Below are positions 26,830 to 36,467 of a DNA stretch of 64,000 nucleotides, piece after piece (positions within the stretch are counted from its first letter, which is position 1; every line of letters begins with the position of its first letter). A program made the position numbers and the translations under genes. Origin of the DNA: Cronobacter universalis NCTC 9529 (GTDB taxonomy: Bacteria > Pseudomonadota > Gammaproteobacteria > Enterobacterales > Enterobacteriaceae); assembly GCF_001277175.1 (NCBI RefSeq), contig NZ_CP012257.1, positions 2,294,001-2,358,000 of the forward strand, given 5' to 3'. The notes below the pieces were generated by a model. That model saw nothing but the letters and a program-made list of their open reading frames with translations, was not told the DNA's origin and did not search any database.

Positions 26830-26863
26830 CAAAAAGCGCCGCCTCCCTGCGGCGCTGATTTTT
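26830..26863. terminator. bidirectional terminator
   Basis: AGCGCCGC-CTCCCT-GCGGCGCT has an 8-bp stem. On the minus strand it is followed at once by a run of T (ends adh); on the plus strand by GATTTTT (ends the small peptide gene). Confidence 0.85.
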
Positions 26864-27893
26864 ACAGCGACATATCCACCACGATGCGGCCGGTAATTTT
26901 CCCGTTACGCATACGATCGAAAATATCGTTGATATTCTCCAGCGGCTCGACCGCAATTTCCGCCGCCACTTTGTTATGCCCGGCGAAATCGAGCGCCTCC
27001 TGCAGATCCTTACGCGTACCGACAATCGAGCCGCGCACCGTGGTGCCGTCCAGCACCATATCGAAGATAGAGAGATCGAATTTCCCCGGCGGCAGACCGT
27101 TGAGCACCATCGTGCCGCCGCGGCGCATCATGGTGGTCGCCTGGGCGAACGCTTTCGGCGACACCGCCGTCACCAGCACGCCGTGCGCGCCGCCGAAGGT
27201 CTCATGGAAATAGCTGCCCGGATCGACTTCCAGCGCGTTGGCCGTCACCTGCGCGCCAAGGCGTTTCGCAAAGTCCAGCTTATCCTTGTCGATATCCACC
27301 GCGGCCACGTTCAGCCCCATCGCGTTGGCGTACTGAATCGCCAGATGCCCTAACCCGCCGATGCCGGAAATCACCACCCAGTCGCCCGGTTTGGTGTCGG
27401 TCATTTTCAGCCCTTTATAGACCGTGACGCCCGCGCAGAGGATCGGCGCGATACTGGTGAACTCGACATTATCCGGCAAGATGCCGACGTAATTGGCGTC
27501 CGCCAGACAGTAGTCGGCAAAGGTGCCGTTGACCGAATACCCGGAATTTTGCTGGCCGTGGCAGAGCGTTTCCCATCCCGCAAGGCAATGCTCGCAGTGG
27601 CCGCAGGCGGAGTAGAGCCACGGCACGCCCACGCGATCGCCCTCTTTAATGTGCGTCACGCCCTGGCCGACCGCCACGACGTGGCCCACGCCTTCATGGC
27701 CCGGAATAAACGGCGGGTTCGGTTTCACCGGCCAGTCGCCTTCCGCCGCGTGTAAATCGGTATGGCAGACGCCGGTCGCGGCGATTTTCACCAGTACTTT
27801 ACCCGGCGTTACTTCCGGCACCAGCACTTCCTGGATCTCCAGCGGCTGCCCGAAGGCTTTTACCACTGCCGCTTTCATTTTCATCACTTTCAT
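26862..27893 (-). CDS. adhP: zinc-dependent alcohol dehydrogenase (AdhP type)
   Basis: A 343-residue medium-chain alcohol dehydrogenase. Catalytic zinc ligands Cys43 (GVCHTDLH) and His66 (GHEG), structural zinc cysteines 97, 100, 103 and 111, and the NAD motif GIGGLG are all present. It interconverts ethanol or other primary alcohols and aldehydes. By recollection it resembles the Pseudomonas/Acinetobacter AdhP group more than K-12 AdhP, so the symbol is provisional. The start at 27893 has GAGGTGA five bases upstream; ATGs at 27884 and 27878 are alternatives. It follows the aldehyde dehydrogenase by 32 bases in one operon, suggesting stepwise oxidation of ethanol to acetate. Confidence 0.88.
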   Translation of the reverse strand: MKVMKMKAAVVKAFGQPLEIQEVLVPEVTPGKVLVKIAATGVCHTDLHAAEGDWPVKPNPPFIPGHEGVGHVVAVGQGVTHIKEGDRVGVPWLYSACGHCEHCLAGWETLCHGQQNSGYSVNGTFADYCLADANYVGILPDNVEFTSIAPILCAGVTVYKGLKMTDTKPGDWVVISGIGGLGHLAIQYANAMGLNVAAVDIDKDKLDFAKRLGAQVTANALEVDPGSYFHETFGGAHGVLVTAVSPKAFAQATTMMRRGGTMVLNGLPPGKFDLSIFDMVLDGTTVRGSIVGTRKDLQEALDFAGHNKVAAEIAVEPLENINDIFDRMRNGKITGRIVVDMSL

Positions 27894-27925
27894 CAGTCAC
27901 CTCGTTAACGGGTCGTTCGGATGGA

Positions 27926-29446
27926 TCAGAAAAGGTTCAGAGGCTGGATGTCATAGCTGACCAGCAAATTTTTCACCTGCTGGTAATGCTCCAGCGCTTT
28001 CTTATGGGTTTCGCGGCCGATACCGGAATTCTTATAGCCGCCGAACGCGGCATGCGCCGGATAGAGGTGGTAGCAGTTGGTCCAGACGCGGCCCGCTTTG
28101 ATTTCGCGGCCCATGCGCCAGGCGAGATTCGTGTCGCGCGTCCAGACCCCCGCGCCGAGGCCAAATTCCGTGGCGTTGGCCAGTTTCAGCGCCTCTTCGG
28201 CGTCTTTAAAGGTGGTGATGCCGATAACCGGCCCGAAGATCTCTTCCTGGAAGAAGCGCATCTCGTTTTCGCCTTTAATCAGCGTCGGCTCAATGTAGAA
28301 GCCCTTCTCCAGCGCCGCGCCGTGGTTCAGACGCGAGCCGCCCGCGAGGATCTGGCCGCCCTCGCCGCGCGCGATATCGATATAAGAGAGAATCTTGTCG
28401 AACTGTTCCTGAGAGGCCTGCGCGCCAATCATAGTGTCAGTGTCATAGGGGTCGCCTTTACGAATGTTGGCCATACGCGCCAGCACACGCTCCATAAAGG
28501 GTTCGTAAATCGATTCCTGAATCAGGGCGCGGGAAGGACAGGTACACACTTCCCCCTGGTTAAAGAAGCCCAGAATCAGCCCTTCGGCCGCTTTTTCGAT
28601 AAATTCAGGCTCTGCCTGCATAATGTCGGCAAAGTAAATATTAGGCGACTTTCCGCCAAGCTCGACGGTGCTGGGGATAATATTTTCCGCCGCGCAGGCC
28701 AGAATATGCCGTCCGACCGGCGTCGAACCGGTAAACGCGATTTTCTCGATGCGTTTACTGCGCGCCAGCGCCTCGCCCGCCTCCTGCCCGAACCCGTGCA
28801 CCACGTTCACCACGCCCGGCGGCAGCAGATCGCCAATCAGCTCCATAAATACGGAAATGCCAAGCGGCGTCTGTTCCGCAGGTTTGAGCACCACGCAGTT
28901 GCCCGCCGCCAGCGCAGGCGCGAGTTTCCACGCCGCCATCAGGATCGGGAAGTTCCAGGGAATTATCTGCCCGACCACGCCGAGCGGCTCGTAGATGTGA
29001 TAAGCCACGGTATATTGATCGATTTCCGCCACGCTGCCCTCCTGGGCGCGCAGACAACCGGCGAAGTAGCGGAAGTGGTCTACCGCCAGCGGAATGTCGG
29101 CGTTCAGCGTTTCGCGAATCGGTTTACCGTTGTCCCAGCTCTCGGTGAGCGCCAGCTGTTCGATATGGCCCGCCATGCGATCGGCGATGGCCAGCAGCAA
29201 ATTGGAGCGCTCCTGCACGCTGGTTTTGCCCCACGCGGGCGCCGCGGTATGGGCCGCATCCAGCGCGCGTTCGATATCGGCGGCGCCTGAGCGCGGGAAC
29301 TCCGCCACCACCGCGCCCGTCACCGGCGTGGTGTTAGTGAAATATTGACCTTCAACAGGCTCGACAAACTGACCGCCAATATAGTTTCCATAACGCTGTT
29401 TAAAGCTAACGAGAGCACCAGGCTGACCGGGGTGAGCATATTTCAT
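27926..29446 (-). CDS. NAD-dependent acetaldehyde dehydrogenase (AldB/ExaC-like)
   Basis: A 506-residue aldehyde dehydrogenase of the AldB/ExaC class. Motifs: [31 protein letters not shown] and the double-cysteine catalytic site [10 protein letters not shown] near residue 300. It oxidises acetaldehyde to acetate. The ATG at 29446 has GAGGAA upstream, and homologues begin here. It is the first gene of an operon with the alcohol dehydrogenase. The promoter looks sigma-54-dependent, with a dedicated AcoR-like activator encoded divergently. Confidence 0.92.
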   Translation of the reverse strand: MKYAHPGQPGALVSFKQRYGNYIGGQFVEPVEGQYFTNTTPVTGAVVAEFPRSGAADIERALDAAHTAAPAWGKTSVQERSNLLLAIADRMAGHIEQLALTESWDNGKPIRETLNADIPLAVDHFRYFAGCLRAQEGSVAEIDQYTVAYHIYEPLGVVGQIIPWNFPILMAAWKLAPALAAGNCVVLKPAEQTPLGISVFMELIGDLLPPGVVNVVHGFGQEAGEALARSKRIEKIAFTGSTPVGRHILACAAENIIPSTVELGGKSPNIYFADIMQAEPEFIEKAAEGLILGFFNQGEVCTCPSRALIQESIYEPFMERVLARMANIRKGDPYDTDTMIGAQASQEQFDKILSYIDIARGEGGQILAGGSRLNHGAALEKGFYIEPTLIKGENEMRFFQEEIFGPVIGITTFKDAEEALKLANATEFGLGAGVWTRDTNLAWRMGREIKAGRVWTNCYHLYPAHAAFGGYKNSGIGRETHKKALEHYQQVKNLLVSYDIQPLNLF

Positions 29447-29509
29447 GGCAGATTCCTCAGTGTAGCGACAATCGGTTAAGCACAGTCTGCTGTGCGGCGT
29501 ACAGAGATA

Positions 29510-29525
29510 AGCAGTTCTTATGCCA
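29510..29525 (-). promoter_or_regulatory. sigma-54 (-24/-12) promoter of the ald-adh operon
   Basis: Read on the minus strand, TGGCATAAGAACTGCT matches the consensus TGGCACG-N4-TTGCW at the invariant GG and GC with exact spacing. Transcription would begin near 29500, giving a leader of about 54 bases before the ATG at 29446. Confidence 0.7.
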
Positions 29526-29643
29526 GAGTGATACGCCCGAAAAAAATTCACCATTACCTGTTTATAAACAGAAAGTTACGAATGATTCGTTTTACGTGAT
29601 GGCGCGCCGGGCGGGTGCGGGACACGGAAAATGTCGCGGAACT

Positions 29644-29671
29644 GTGTCATGTGTCGCAACACATGGGACAC
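29644..29671. promoter_or_regulatory. palindromic activator site (candidate enhancer)
   Basis: GTGTC-ATGTGT-CGCA-ACACAT-GG-GACAC is an almost perfect 28-base dyad, about 150 bp upstream of the predicted sigma-54 start and 45 bp before the activator gene. A partly similar sequence (GACAC at 29621, TGTCGCGG at 29632) may be a second, weaker site. Confidence 0.65.
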
Positions 29672-29716
29672 CAAAATGCTACATATTTGAAACATGTACA
29701 CCCACCGGAGAATGCC

Positions 29717-31522
29717 ATGCCGCACAGCGCCTCGTTGACCTCCGCAGGCTTAACGCCGTACTGCGACGAGCTGTCTTTTCCGTGTCTGCTCAACGACTCC
29801 TGGCAGCGCAGCCAGCGATACGGGCTGACCCGCGACGACGACGCCACCTCGTTTGTGAGCCGCGCACTGCTTGAAGAGGCGCGATCGCAACACGGCTGGC
29901 TGAAAACGCTCGCCCGCCCGCTAATGCAGCGGCTCGGCGAAAGCCTCAACCGCGCGCCCTCTGTCGTGGTCGCCTCTGACGATACCGGCCTGGTGCTGGA
30001 TACCTTCGGCAACAACCAGTTTCTGCAAAAGGCGCAGCGCGTGGCGCTCGCGCCCGGCAATCTGTGGGGCGAACATGCGCGCGGCACCAATGCCATCGGC
30101 ACGGCGCTGGCGCTGCATGCGCCGTGCGAAGTCCACGGCAACCAGCATTTTCTCAATCAGAACGCGGGGCTTTACTGCTACGGCGTGCCGGTGTTTCGCC
30201 CGGACGGGCAGATCGCGGGCGTGCTGGATCTCTCGACGCCCGCCCGCCAGCCCGTGGCGGAAGCAGGCCGTCTGATGCGCCAGGCCGTGCGCCAGCTGGA
30301 GCATGACTGGGTTATCGCGCAGCTCGACGCGCAGCAGTGGCTCCTGCGTCTGCACACCGACCCGACCGCCCTCGGCTCGGCGCAGGAATTGCTGCTGGCG
30401 TTCAGCGACAACCGGCTGGTGGCCGCCAATAAGCTGGCGATGGATGAGTTCAAGCTTTCTACCGCGCATATCGGCACGCTTTCTCTTGATGCGCTCTTCC
30501 CGCAGGCGCTGCCGGCGGGCGATGACGCCGCGCTCACCGCCATTAACCAGCGCCGTTACCACACCCGCCGCCAGCTTCCGGCGCGGCGCGTCTGGGCCGC
30601 GCATCCTGCGCTCGCGCAGGAAGAAGAGAGCGGCGTTGAGACCGCCAAGGCGCTGCGCCTGCTGAACGCGGGCATCGCGCTGTGCGTGACCGGCGAAACC
30701 GGCTGCGGCAAAGAGCACCTGAGCCGCCGCCTGCATCAGCAGAGCCAGTGGCGCGACGGCCCGTTCGTCGCCATTAACTGCGCCGCGCTGCCCGAGCAAC
30801 TGATTGAATCGGAGCTTTTCGGCTACCAGCCCGGCGCGTTTACCGGCGCCAGCAGTCGCGGCTATATCGGTAAAATCCGTGAAGCCGACGGCGGCGTGCT
30901 GTTTCTGGATGAGATCGGCGATATGCCGCTTGCCATGCAGACCCGCCTGTTGCGGGTATTGCAGGAGAAAAAAGTGGTGCCGCTCGGCGGCACCCGCGCC
31001 GTGCCGGTGGCGTTTACGCTTATCTGCGCCACCCACCGCCCGCTCGACGAAATGGTGGCGCGCGGCGCATTTCGCGAAGATCTCTTTTACCGCATTGAAG
31101 AGTACCGTCTGCGCATTCCGCCGCTGCGCGACTGGCCTGCGCTGCCGCGGTTTGTGCAGCGGTTGTGGCAGGAGCTCGGCGGCGCGCGGCGCGGCGTCAC
31201 GCTCTCTGCCGATCTGGTCGACCATATCGCGCGTCTCCCCTGGCCGGGGAACGTGCGCCAGCTCGCAAGCGTGCTGAAAGTCTTGCTGGCGCTGGCGGAT
31301 GACGGTGACGTTGTCACGTTAGACGATCTGCCTCATCCGTATCGCTCCGCAGGCGAGACCAAAGAAACGGCGCAGCCTTCAGAGAACGCTGCGCCGGATG
31401 TGGACGCCGTATTACAGAGCGTGAACGGTAATATGAGCCTTGCGGCGCGCAAGCTTGGCGTCTCGCGCAGCACGCTCTACCGGCGGCTTGAGAAACAGCG
31501 CGCTAGCGCAGACGTCCGCTGA
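29717..31522 (+). CDS. sigma-54-dependent activator, AcoR/AdhR type
   Basis: A 601-residue enhancer-binding protein. An N-terminal GAF sensory region (about 60-220, with GTNAIGTAL) is followed by the AAA+ core: Walker A GETGCGKE, intact sigma-54 contact loop GAFTGA, Walker B GGVLFLDEIGD. A Fis-type helix-turn-helix closes the protein (AARKLGVSRSTLYRRL). Related AcoR proteins respond to acetoin, alcohols or aldehydes. The ATG at 29717 has GGAG seven bases upstream and begins the conserved part; an earlier GTG at 29615 would run through the palindrome. It is divergent from, and most likely activates, the ald-adh operon. Confidence 0.92.
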   Translation: MPHSASLTSAGLTPYCDELSFPCLLNDSWQRSQRYGLTRDDDATSFVSRALLEEARSQHGWLKTLARPLMQRLGESLNRAPSVVVASDDTGLVLDTFGNNQFLQKAQRVALAPGNLWGEHARGTNAIGTALALHAPCEVHGNQHFLNQNAGLYCYGVPVFRPDGQIAGVLDLSTPARQPVAEAGRLMRQAVRQLEHDWVIAQLDAQQWLLRLHTDPTALGSAQELLLAFSDNRLVAANKLAMDEFKLSTAHIGTLSLDALFPQALPAGDDAALTAINQRRYHTRRQLPARRVWAAHPALAQEEESGVETAKALRLLNAGIALCVTGETGCGKEHLSRRLHQQSQWRDGPFVAINCAALPEQLIESELFGYQPGAFTGASSRGYIGKIREADGGVLFLDEIGDMPLAMQTRLLRVLQEKKVVPLGGTRAVPVAFTLICATHRPLDEMVARGAFREDLFYRIEEYRLRIPPLRDWPALPRFVQRLWQELGGARRGVTLSADLVDHIARLPWPGNVRQLASVLKVLLALADDGDVVTLDDLPHPYRSAGETKETAQPSENAAPDVDAVLQSVNGNMSLAARKLGVSRSTLYRRLEKQRASADVR

Positions 31523-32573
31523 TATCGCCGAGCGCGTCGATGGCCGCCTGCGGGTAGCCTGCGGCGCGCAGCGGCGCGACAATTTCCTGCGCCAGATCCG
31601 GCACGTAACCGACCAGCAACTCCCCTTTGCCGCAGAACTCCGCCTCGCCGAGCGCGGCGGGCAGAATCACGCTCTGGGCGCGCTCAAGCGTCATCACTGC
31701 GCCATCAGGCGTGTGAATCGTCACCGGCGCGCCAATATTGGTGACAATACGCACCGAGGAGAAGTGGTAGTCGTAGCAGGTATCAAAACGCCAGCGCTCC
31801 AGGGCGAAATAGGGCCCGGCGCAGCACAGCAGGCGCTGCACGGCGACGCACTCCTCCAGCACCAGACCGCGCTGCGGCTGGGTCAGCAGTTCCGGGCGCA
31901 ACTCTTCCAGCAGTTTATCGATGTTCCTGGCCTGCTCATCAGGGGGGACCGGCGAGCCATCTTCCATATTCCACGGCATCGCATGCTGCTGAATATCAGA
32001 CGTCTGTTCTATTTCATAGATCAGCGTGTCCGGCCCGAAAGAGTGCAACTGGCCGCCCGGCACATAGATCGTGTCGCCGGTTTTCAGCGGCAGGCGGTAC
32101 ATGACGCGGTCATAATCGCCCGCCAGCAGCGCCTCGCGGATCGCCTCTTTTTTCATACCGGTTTTAATACCGGCAAGGCAGGTTGCGCCGGGCGCCGCCC
32201 AGAGAATATGCCAGGCCTCGGTTTTACCATTGGGCTGGTTTTCCAGGCGCTGCGCCATTTCGTCGTTGGCATGCAGATGCACCGGCAGCATGCCGCTGCC
32301 GTCGATAAATTTGCACAGCAGCGGAAAGTACGGGCCGCGCCAGCCAGGCGCGACCAGTTCATCGGGATAGCGCGTCGTCAGCTCACGTAGCGACATGCCA
32401 GCGAACTCGCCGTTGGTGACGGTGGCTATCATGCCGTCCACATCGCTCACCTCCCAGGTTTCAGCGACGCGCGATCCCGGCAGTTCCGCCTTGCCGAGCT
32501 GCGTTTTGATGCGCGTGCCGCCAAAGATGTGGGTCGCGAGCGGCGTCGTCAGCGTCAGCGGATAGTTGAGCAT
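31503..32573 (-). CDS. class I mannose-6-phosphate isomerase-like protein
   Basis: A 356-residue cupin-type phosphomannose isomerase homologue. Metal-binding stretches PVHLHANDE and GQLHSFG, the Glu in LIYEIEQTSD and a C-terminal cupin (GELLVGYV) are visible. The family interconverts mannose-6-phosphate and fructose-6-phosphate; this short, Bacillus-like form is different from the main enterobacterial ManA, so it may act on another sugar phosphate. The ATG at 32573 has GGAGAGAGG upstream. It lies 16 bases after the SDR gene (same operon) and overlaps the activator gene's 3' end by 20 bases. Confidence 0.85.
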   Translation of the reverse strand: MLNYPLTLTTPLATHIFGGTRIKTQLGKAELPGSRVAETWEVSDVDGMIATVTNGEFAGMSLRELTTRYPDELVAPGWRGPYFPLLCKFIDGSGMLPVHLHANDEMAQRLENQPNGKTEAWHILWAAPGATCLAGIKTGMKKEAIREALLAGDYDRVMYRLPLKTGDTIYVPGGQLHSFGPDTLIYEIEQTSDIQQHAMPWNMEDGSPVPPDEQARNIDKLLEELRPELLTQPQRGLVLEECVAVQRLLCCAGPYFALERWRFDTCYDYHFSSVRIVTNIGAPVTIHTPDGAVMTLERAQSVILPAALGEAEFCGKGELLVGYVPDLAQEIVAPLRAAGYPQAAIDALGDISGRLR

Positions 32574-32589
32574 CCCTCTCTCCTTTTTA

Positions 32590-33447
32590 TCAGATGACCG
32601 CCTGGCCGCCCGTGACCGCCACGGTCGCGCCGGAGACATAGCTTGCCTCGTCGCTTGCCAGCATCACATAAACCGGCGCCAGTTCCGCAGGCTGACCGGC
32701 GCGCGCCAGCGGCACCTGGCTGCCGAACTCTTTCACCTGCTCCGGCGGCATCGTGGACGGGATAAGCGGCGTCCAGATGGGGCCCGGTGCGACCGCGTTC
32801 GCGCGAATGCCTTTTTCGGCAAGCAGCGCGGCCAGGCTGCCGGAGAAGTTCACGATAGCCGCTTTGGTGGCGGAATACGCGATGAGCTTCGGCTTCGGCT
32901 GGTCGGCGTTCACCGACGCGGTGTTGATGATAGAACCGCCCGCCGGCATATGCGGCACGGCCGCTTTGCAGATCCAGAACATGCCGTAGAGGTTAGTTTT
33001 CATGGTGCGGTCGAACTCTTCATCGCTGATTTCATCCAGCGAATCGCGGGTCATCTGGAACGCCGCGTTGTTGACCACGATGTCGATTTTGCCGAATTCA
33101 TCGGCGGCTTTTTGCACCAGCGCGCGGCAGTGGGCGGCGTCGGTGATATCGCCGGGCACCAGAACCGCTTTACGGCCCGCCTCTTCAACGAGACGCGCGG
33201 TGTCTTTGGCATCGTCATGCTCATCAAGATACGAGATAAGCACATCCGCCCCTTCGCGGGCATAGGCGATGGCGACCGCGCGGCCAATGCCGGAATCGCC
33301 GCCGGTGATGATGGCGGCTTTACCGGTGAGACGGCCTGAGCCCTTGTAGCTCGTTTCGCCGTGATCGGGCTGCGGCTGCATTTTGGTGGTGCTGCCAGGG
33401 ACATTCTGCTGCTGTTCCGGGAATGGCAGTTGCGGACGTGTCGTCAT
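32590..33447 (-). CDS. short-chain dehydrogenase, general-stress (YghA-like) type
   Basis: A 285-residue SDR. The cofactor motif TGGDSGIGRAVA, NNAA, catalytic Ser in NTASVN and YSATKAA (Tyr-x-x-x-Lys) are intact. A proline/glutamine-rich N-terminal extension (PFPEQQQNVPGSTTKMQPQPD) is typical of the YghA/GSP39 group, which is linked to stress survival. Substrate unknown. The ATG at 33447 has AGGAGAA upstream. It is the first gene of a two-gene operon with the isomerase-like gene. The promoter region carries an RpoS-like -10. Confidence 0.9.
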   Translation of the reverse strand: MTTRPQLPFPEQQQNVPGSTTKMQPQPDHGETSYKGSGRLTGKAAIITGGDSGIGRAVAIAYAREGADVLISYLDEHDDAKDTARLVEEAGRKAVLVPGDITDAAHCRALVQKAADEFGKIDIVVNNAAFQMTRDSLDEISDEEFDRTMKTNLYGMFWICKAAVPHMPAGGSIINTASVNADQPKPKLIAYSATKAAIVNFSGSLAALLAEKGIRANAVAPGPIWTPLIPSTMPPEQVKEFGSQVPLARAGQPAELAPVYVMLASDEASYVSGATVAVTGGQAVI

Positions 33448-33551
33448 GGTTTGTTCTCCTGTTTCTTTTCGTTTCGCGCCTTTAAAACGCGAAAGACATC
33501 CGGGTTTCAGGAACCTGACGCTTATCAGCGCCAACGATAAATTCAGGTTTC

Positions 33552-33558
33552 AGTATAG
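33552..33558 (-). promoter_or_regulatory. RpoS-like -10 element upstream of the SDR gene
   Basis: On the minus strand CTATACT matches the RpoS-preferred -10 (KCTAYACT); a weak TTGCAT lies 15 bases further upstream. The remainder of the 404-base gap (33448-33851) is AT-rich and holds no credible gene; a GGGCC/GGCCC hairpin near 33806-33832 may end the nuclease transcript. Confidence 0.45.
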
Positions 33559-33851
33559 TTGACGAGATATTTATGCAAGCGAAGCGGGAAACCAGACGGG
33601 TAATTTTTATCCGGTGCGGGCGATTATTCTGGTGGCGTTATGCCATGCGGATTGGCTTATTAGCGAGACGGAGTCTGTTTCTGCAAAGTCTTTTATTAAT
33701 AAGGGGTTGGAAGCGAATAATTTTATTGTGAAACGGGCGAAATATAATGCGCGGCGGGCGGGTATTTATTATTTTTACAATGGATGAGAAAACGCTGATA
33801 AATCCGGGCCAGCGCCAGAATCACCAGGCCCGGTGTTTAAAAATGTTGCAA

Positions 33852-34964
33852 TTAAATATCGATATCCACCCACAGTGCCGCGTGATCGGAGCCTGCCTGC
33901 TGCGGCTTTTTCAGCTCCGGGTAAACGTCCCATTTGACGGGCCGCTCGCCGGGCCACATCCCTTTGCGAATAACGCCGCCTGCGGTGACGCGCTCCCAGA
34001 GCGCGGGTGACAGCAGAATATAATCAAGCTTGTTGTTTTTGGCGCTGTTGCCCCAGGTGCCGGGAAATCCGCCGTTGTCGAACGCCGGGTGGGTAAAGGC
34101 GTCGCGCAGATCGGTCTCTTTCAGCAGCGGCGCCAGGGCGTCGCTCTCCGGCGTGTCGTTGAAATCACCCGCGATAGCGATAAACTGCTCGCCGGCGTCG
34201 CGGCGCGCCTTATAGATCTCCGCCACCCGTTGCGCCTGCGCTTTACGGCGGGCGTCGGACTCCGCCTTGCCGCCATAGCCTTTACTCTTCAGGTGATTGA
34301 CCATCACCCACAGCGTATCGCCGTTCGCCAGCGGCACGGAATATTCCGGACAGTCGCGCGAAAAAATCAGCTGGCCGCGCGCGTCGCGATCGTCAACATG
34401 GCTGCGCATCGGGCCGATGGGGTACGCCGCGCCGGTGAGCAGGCCAACGTCGATGCCGCGGCTGTCGTTGCCGTCGATGACCATCACATGACGAAAGGGC
34501 TCGCCGCCGAGCGCCGCGATAATCTCCTGGTTAAACGCCGCCAGCGCCGGGCGGCTTTCCGCCTCGACCACCGCCAGCACATCGGCGTTGAGATCGCTCA
34601 TCACTTTTGCGGTGATGCGCATGGCGACTTCATCCACCGGCGATTCGATAAGCTCAAGCGAACCCACCCAGTCGGCGCGACCGCCGGCGATAATATCGAT
34701 ACCGCCATCGCGCGGGCGCTTCAGCAGGCTGCCGCGATTGCGGCGCAGAATAACAAACGGCCCGGTGTCCGATTTCTCAAGCCCGAGCGCCACCATCAGC
34801 TTCACCATCTCTTTCTTACTGGCCTCGCTATAGGTGATGTCGCCGAGCAGTTCATTCAGCCGCGCGAATTTTTCCAGCACCGGTCGCCCCTGCGACCAGC
34901 TGCTCTGCGACATCACGCGCGCGCGATCGAACAGGTTTTCTACATTATAAGACGCCAGACGCAT
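33852..34964 (-). CDS. endonuclease/exonuclease/phosphatase family protein
   Basis: A 370-residue EEP-fold hydrolase. The N-terminal YNVENLFD (metal Asn), VVEAESRPAL (metal Glu), VNHLKSK, the central AGDFNDTPES and the C-terminal GSDHAALWVDI (catalytic Asp-His) are all conserved. The fold includes nucleases and lipid or nucleotide phosphatases; the substrate is not evident. No signal peptide is visible, so it is probably cytoplasmic. AACGGGAGGGGCT precedes the ATG. It is divergent from ttcA. Confidence 0.87.
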   Translation of the reverse strand: MRLASYNVENLFDRARVMSQSSWSQGRPVLEKFARLNELLGDITYSEASKKEMVKLMVALGLEKSDTGPFVILRRNRGSLLKRPRDGGIDIIAGGRADWVGSLELIESPVDEVAMRITAKVMSDLNADVLAVVEAESRPALAAFNQEIIAALGGEPFRHVMVIDGNDSRGIDVGLLTGAAYPIGPMRSHVDDRDARGQLIFSRDCPEYSVPLANGDTLWVMVNHLKSKGYGGKAESDARRKAQAQRVAEIYKARRDAGEQFIAIAGDFNDTPESDALAPLLKETDLRDAFTHPAFDNGGFPGTWGNSAKNNKLDYILLSPALWERVTAGGVIRKGMWPGERPVKWDVYPELKKPQQAGSDHAALWVDIDI

Positions 34965-35247
34965 AGCCCCTCCCGTTGTGGTTATCCCCCGCCGCAGGCG
35001 CTCAGGCCCGGCATCAGGTCTTTCTCAGTGTGGCAGCAAAATGTTACGGCTTCAAAACAGGCGCTACGGCGCAAAACGCGCTGGCATTCGTCGCCGTAAT
35101 CCGTACCATACACGCCACGCACAGGAACACATTCGGGCTTGCTGGCGCCTGCGGCGATATCCGCCGCGCGCGGGCAGGCCAACGGTGAATACGCGCGCCG
35201 GGCAATCCGCCAGGGCGCGCCGCAACGCAGAACTGAGCCACTTTTAA

Positions 35248-36180
35248 ATGTCTGAAATTCAAGAAATTAGCAAAAAAGAGCAGTACAACCTCAACAAATT
35301 GCAAAAGCGCCTGCGCCGCAATGTCGGGGAGGCTATCGCCGATTACAATATGATTGAAGAAGGCGACCGGATTATGGTCTGCCTCTCCGGCGGCAAAGAC
35401 AGCTACACGATGCTGGAGATTTTGCGCAACTTACAGCAGAGCGCGCCGGTGAATTTTTCGCTGGTGGCGGTGAATCTCGACCAGAAACAGCCGGGTTTCC
35501 CGGAGCATATCCTGCCGGAGTACCTGGCGGCCCTCGGCGTGGAATATAAAATCGTTGAGGAAAATACCTATGGGATCGTCAAAGAGAAGATCCCGGAGGG
35601 GAAAACCACCTGCTCGCTGTGCTCGCGTCTGCGTCGCGGCATTCTTTACCGCACCGCCACCGAGCTTGGCGCGACCAAAATCGCGCTGGGCCATCACCGT
35701 GACGACATTCTGCAAACGCTGTTCCTGAACATGTTCTACGGCGGCAAAATGAAAGGCATGCCGCCGAAGTTGATGAGCGATGACGGTAAACATATCGTGA
35801 TTCGCCCGCTCGCCTACTGTCGCGAAAAAGACATTGAACGTTTCTCGCAGGCGAAAGGCTTTCCGATTATTCCGTGCAACCTCTGCGGCTCACAGCCGAA
35901 CCTGCAGCGTCAGGTGATCGCCGATATGCTGCGCGACTGGGATAAACGCTATCCGGGCCGTATCGAAACCATGTTCAGCGCGATGCAGAATGTGGTGCCG
36001 TCGCACCTGTGCGACACCGAACTGTTCGATTTCAAAGGCATTCATCACGGCTCTGAAGTGGTGAACGGCGGCGATCTGGCGTTCGACCGTGAAGAGATCC
36101 CGATGATGCCCGCCGGCTGGGCACCGGAAGATGAAGAGGCCCCGCCGATGCAGCGCCTCGATGTGCTGGAAATCAAATAA
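35248..36180 (+). CDS. ttcA: tRNA 2-thiocytidine(32) synthetase TtcA
   Basis: A 310-residue PP-loop ATPase, nearly identical to E. coli TtcA over most of its length. It thiolates cytidine 32 of certain tRNAs using ATP and an Fe-S cluster. The PP-loop SGGKDS lies at residues 47-52, cluster cysteines at 122 and 125 (CSLC), and a further cysteine pair in PCNLCGS. Only the last 25 residues differ clearly from K-12. A strong terminator follows. Confidence 0.97.
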   Translation: MSEIQEISKKEQYNLNKLQKRLRRNVGEAIADYNMIEEGDRIMVCLSGGKDSYTMLEILRNLQQSAPVNFSLVAVNLDQKQPGFPEHILPEYLAALGVEYKIVEENTYGIVKEKIPEGKTTCSLCSRLRRGILYRTATELGATKIALGHHRDDILQTLFLNMFYGGKMKGMPPKLMSDDGKHIVIRPLAYCREKDIERFSQAKGFPIIPCNLCGSQPNLQRQVIADMLRDWDKRYPGRIETMFSAMQNVVPSHLCDTELFDFKGIHHGSEVVNGGDLAFDREEIPMMPAGWAPEDEEAPPMQRLDVLEIK

Positions 36181-36185
36181 GCCTG

Positions 36186-36213
36186 AAGCCCTCCTCGCGG
36201 AGGGCTTTTTTTT
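36186..36213 (+). terminator. intrinsic terminator after ttcA
   Basis: AAGCCCTCC-TCGC-GGAGGGCTT with a nine-base stem runs into a tract of T. Confidence 0.93.
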
Positions 36214-36219
36214 GCCCGT

Positions 36220-36369
36220 TTAACGCATGTGCGGCGGCGGATCGTCGATGGGGCGCGGGTCCGGCGATGGCGGATCGGGAACCGGCTGCGGCGTTGGGAT
36301 CGGGTCCGGCACCGGTACGGGATCGATGGGCACCGGATCGCTCATGCTGGTTTGATACAGATGATGCAT
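36220..36369 (-). CDS. ynaL: 49-residue proline-rich small protein (YnaL-like)
   Basis: A short gene of 50 codons with AGAGGAAAAG before its ATG. The product starts MHHLYQTSMSDPVPID and continues as a repetitive Pro/Asp/Val tract (VPVPDPIPTPQPVPDPP), ending PPPHMR. More than a third of residues are proline and acidic residues abound, so it is probably an extended, disordered cytoplasmic peptide. Enterobacterial annotations use the name YnaL for a proline-rich small protein in the ttcA neighbourhood; I assign it from memory and position. It converges with ttcA across the terminator. Function unknown. Confidence 0.72.
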   Translation of the reverse strand: MHHLYQTSMSDPVPIDPVPVPDPIPTPQPVPDPPSPDPRPIDDPPPHMR

Positions 36370-36467
36370 CGTCTTTTCCTCTTTAATGGCGTATACATTA
36401 AGCGTAGAAGATGCGTCACAGAAGGGAAAAGCGCGGCGGCGCGCCGATCAGACCACGAGAAACGAGC

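Noticed and set aside
27986..29290. 434-codon open frame antisense to the aldehyde dehydrogenase
   Set aside because: Shadow frame of a certain gene; no recognisable domains.
29921..31225. 434-codon open frame antisense to the sigma-54 activator
   Set aside because: Shadow frame; the sense strand has a full set of AAA+ motifs.
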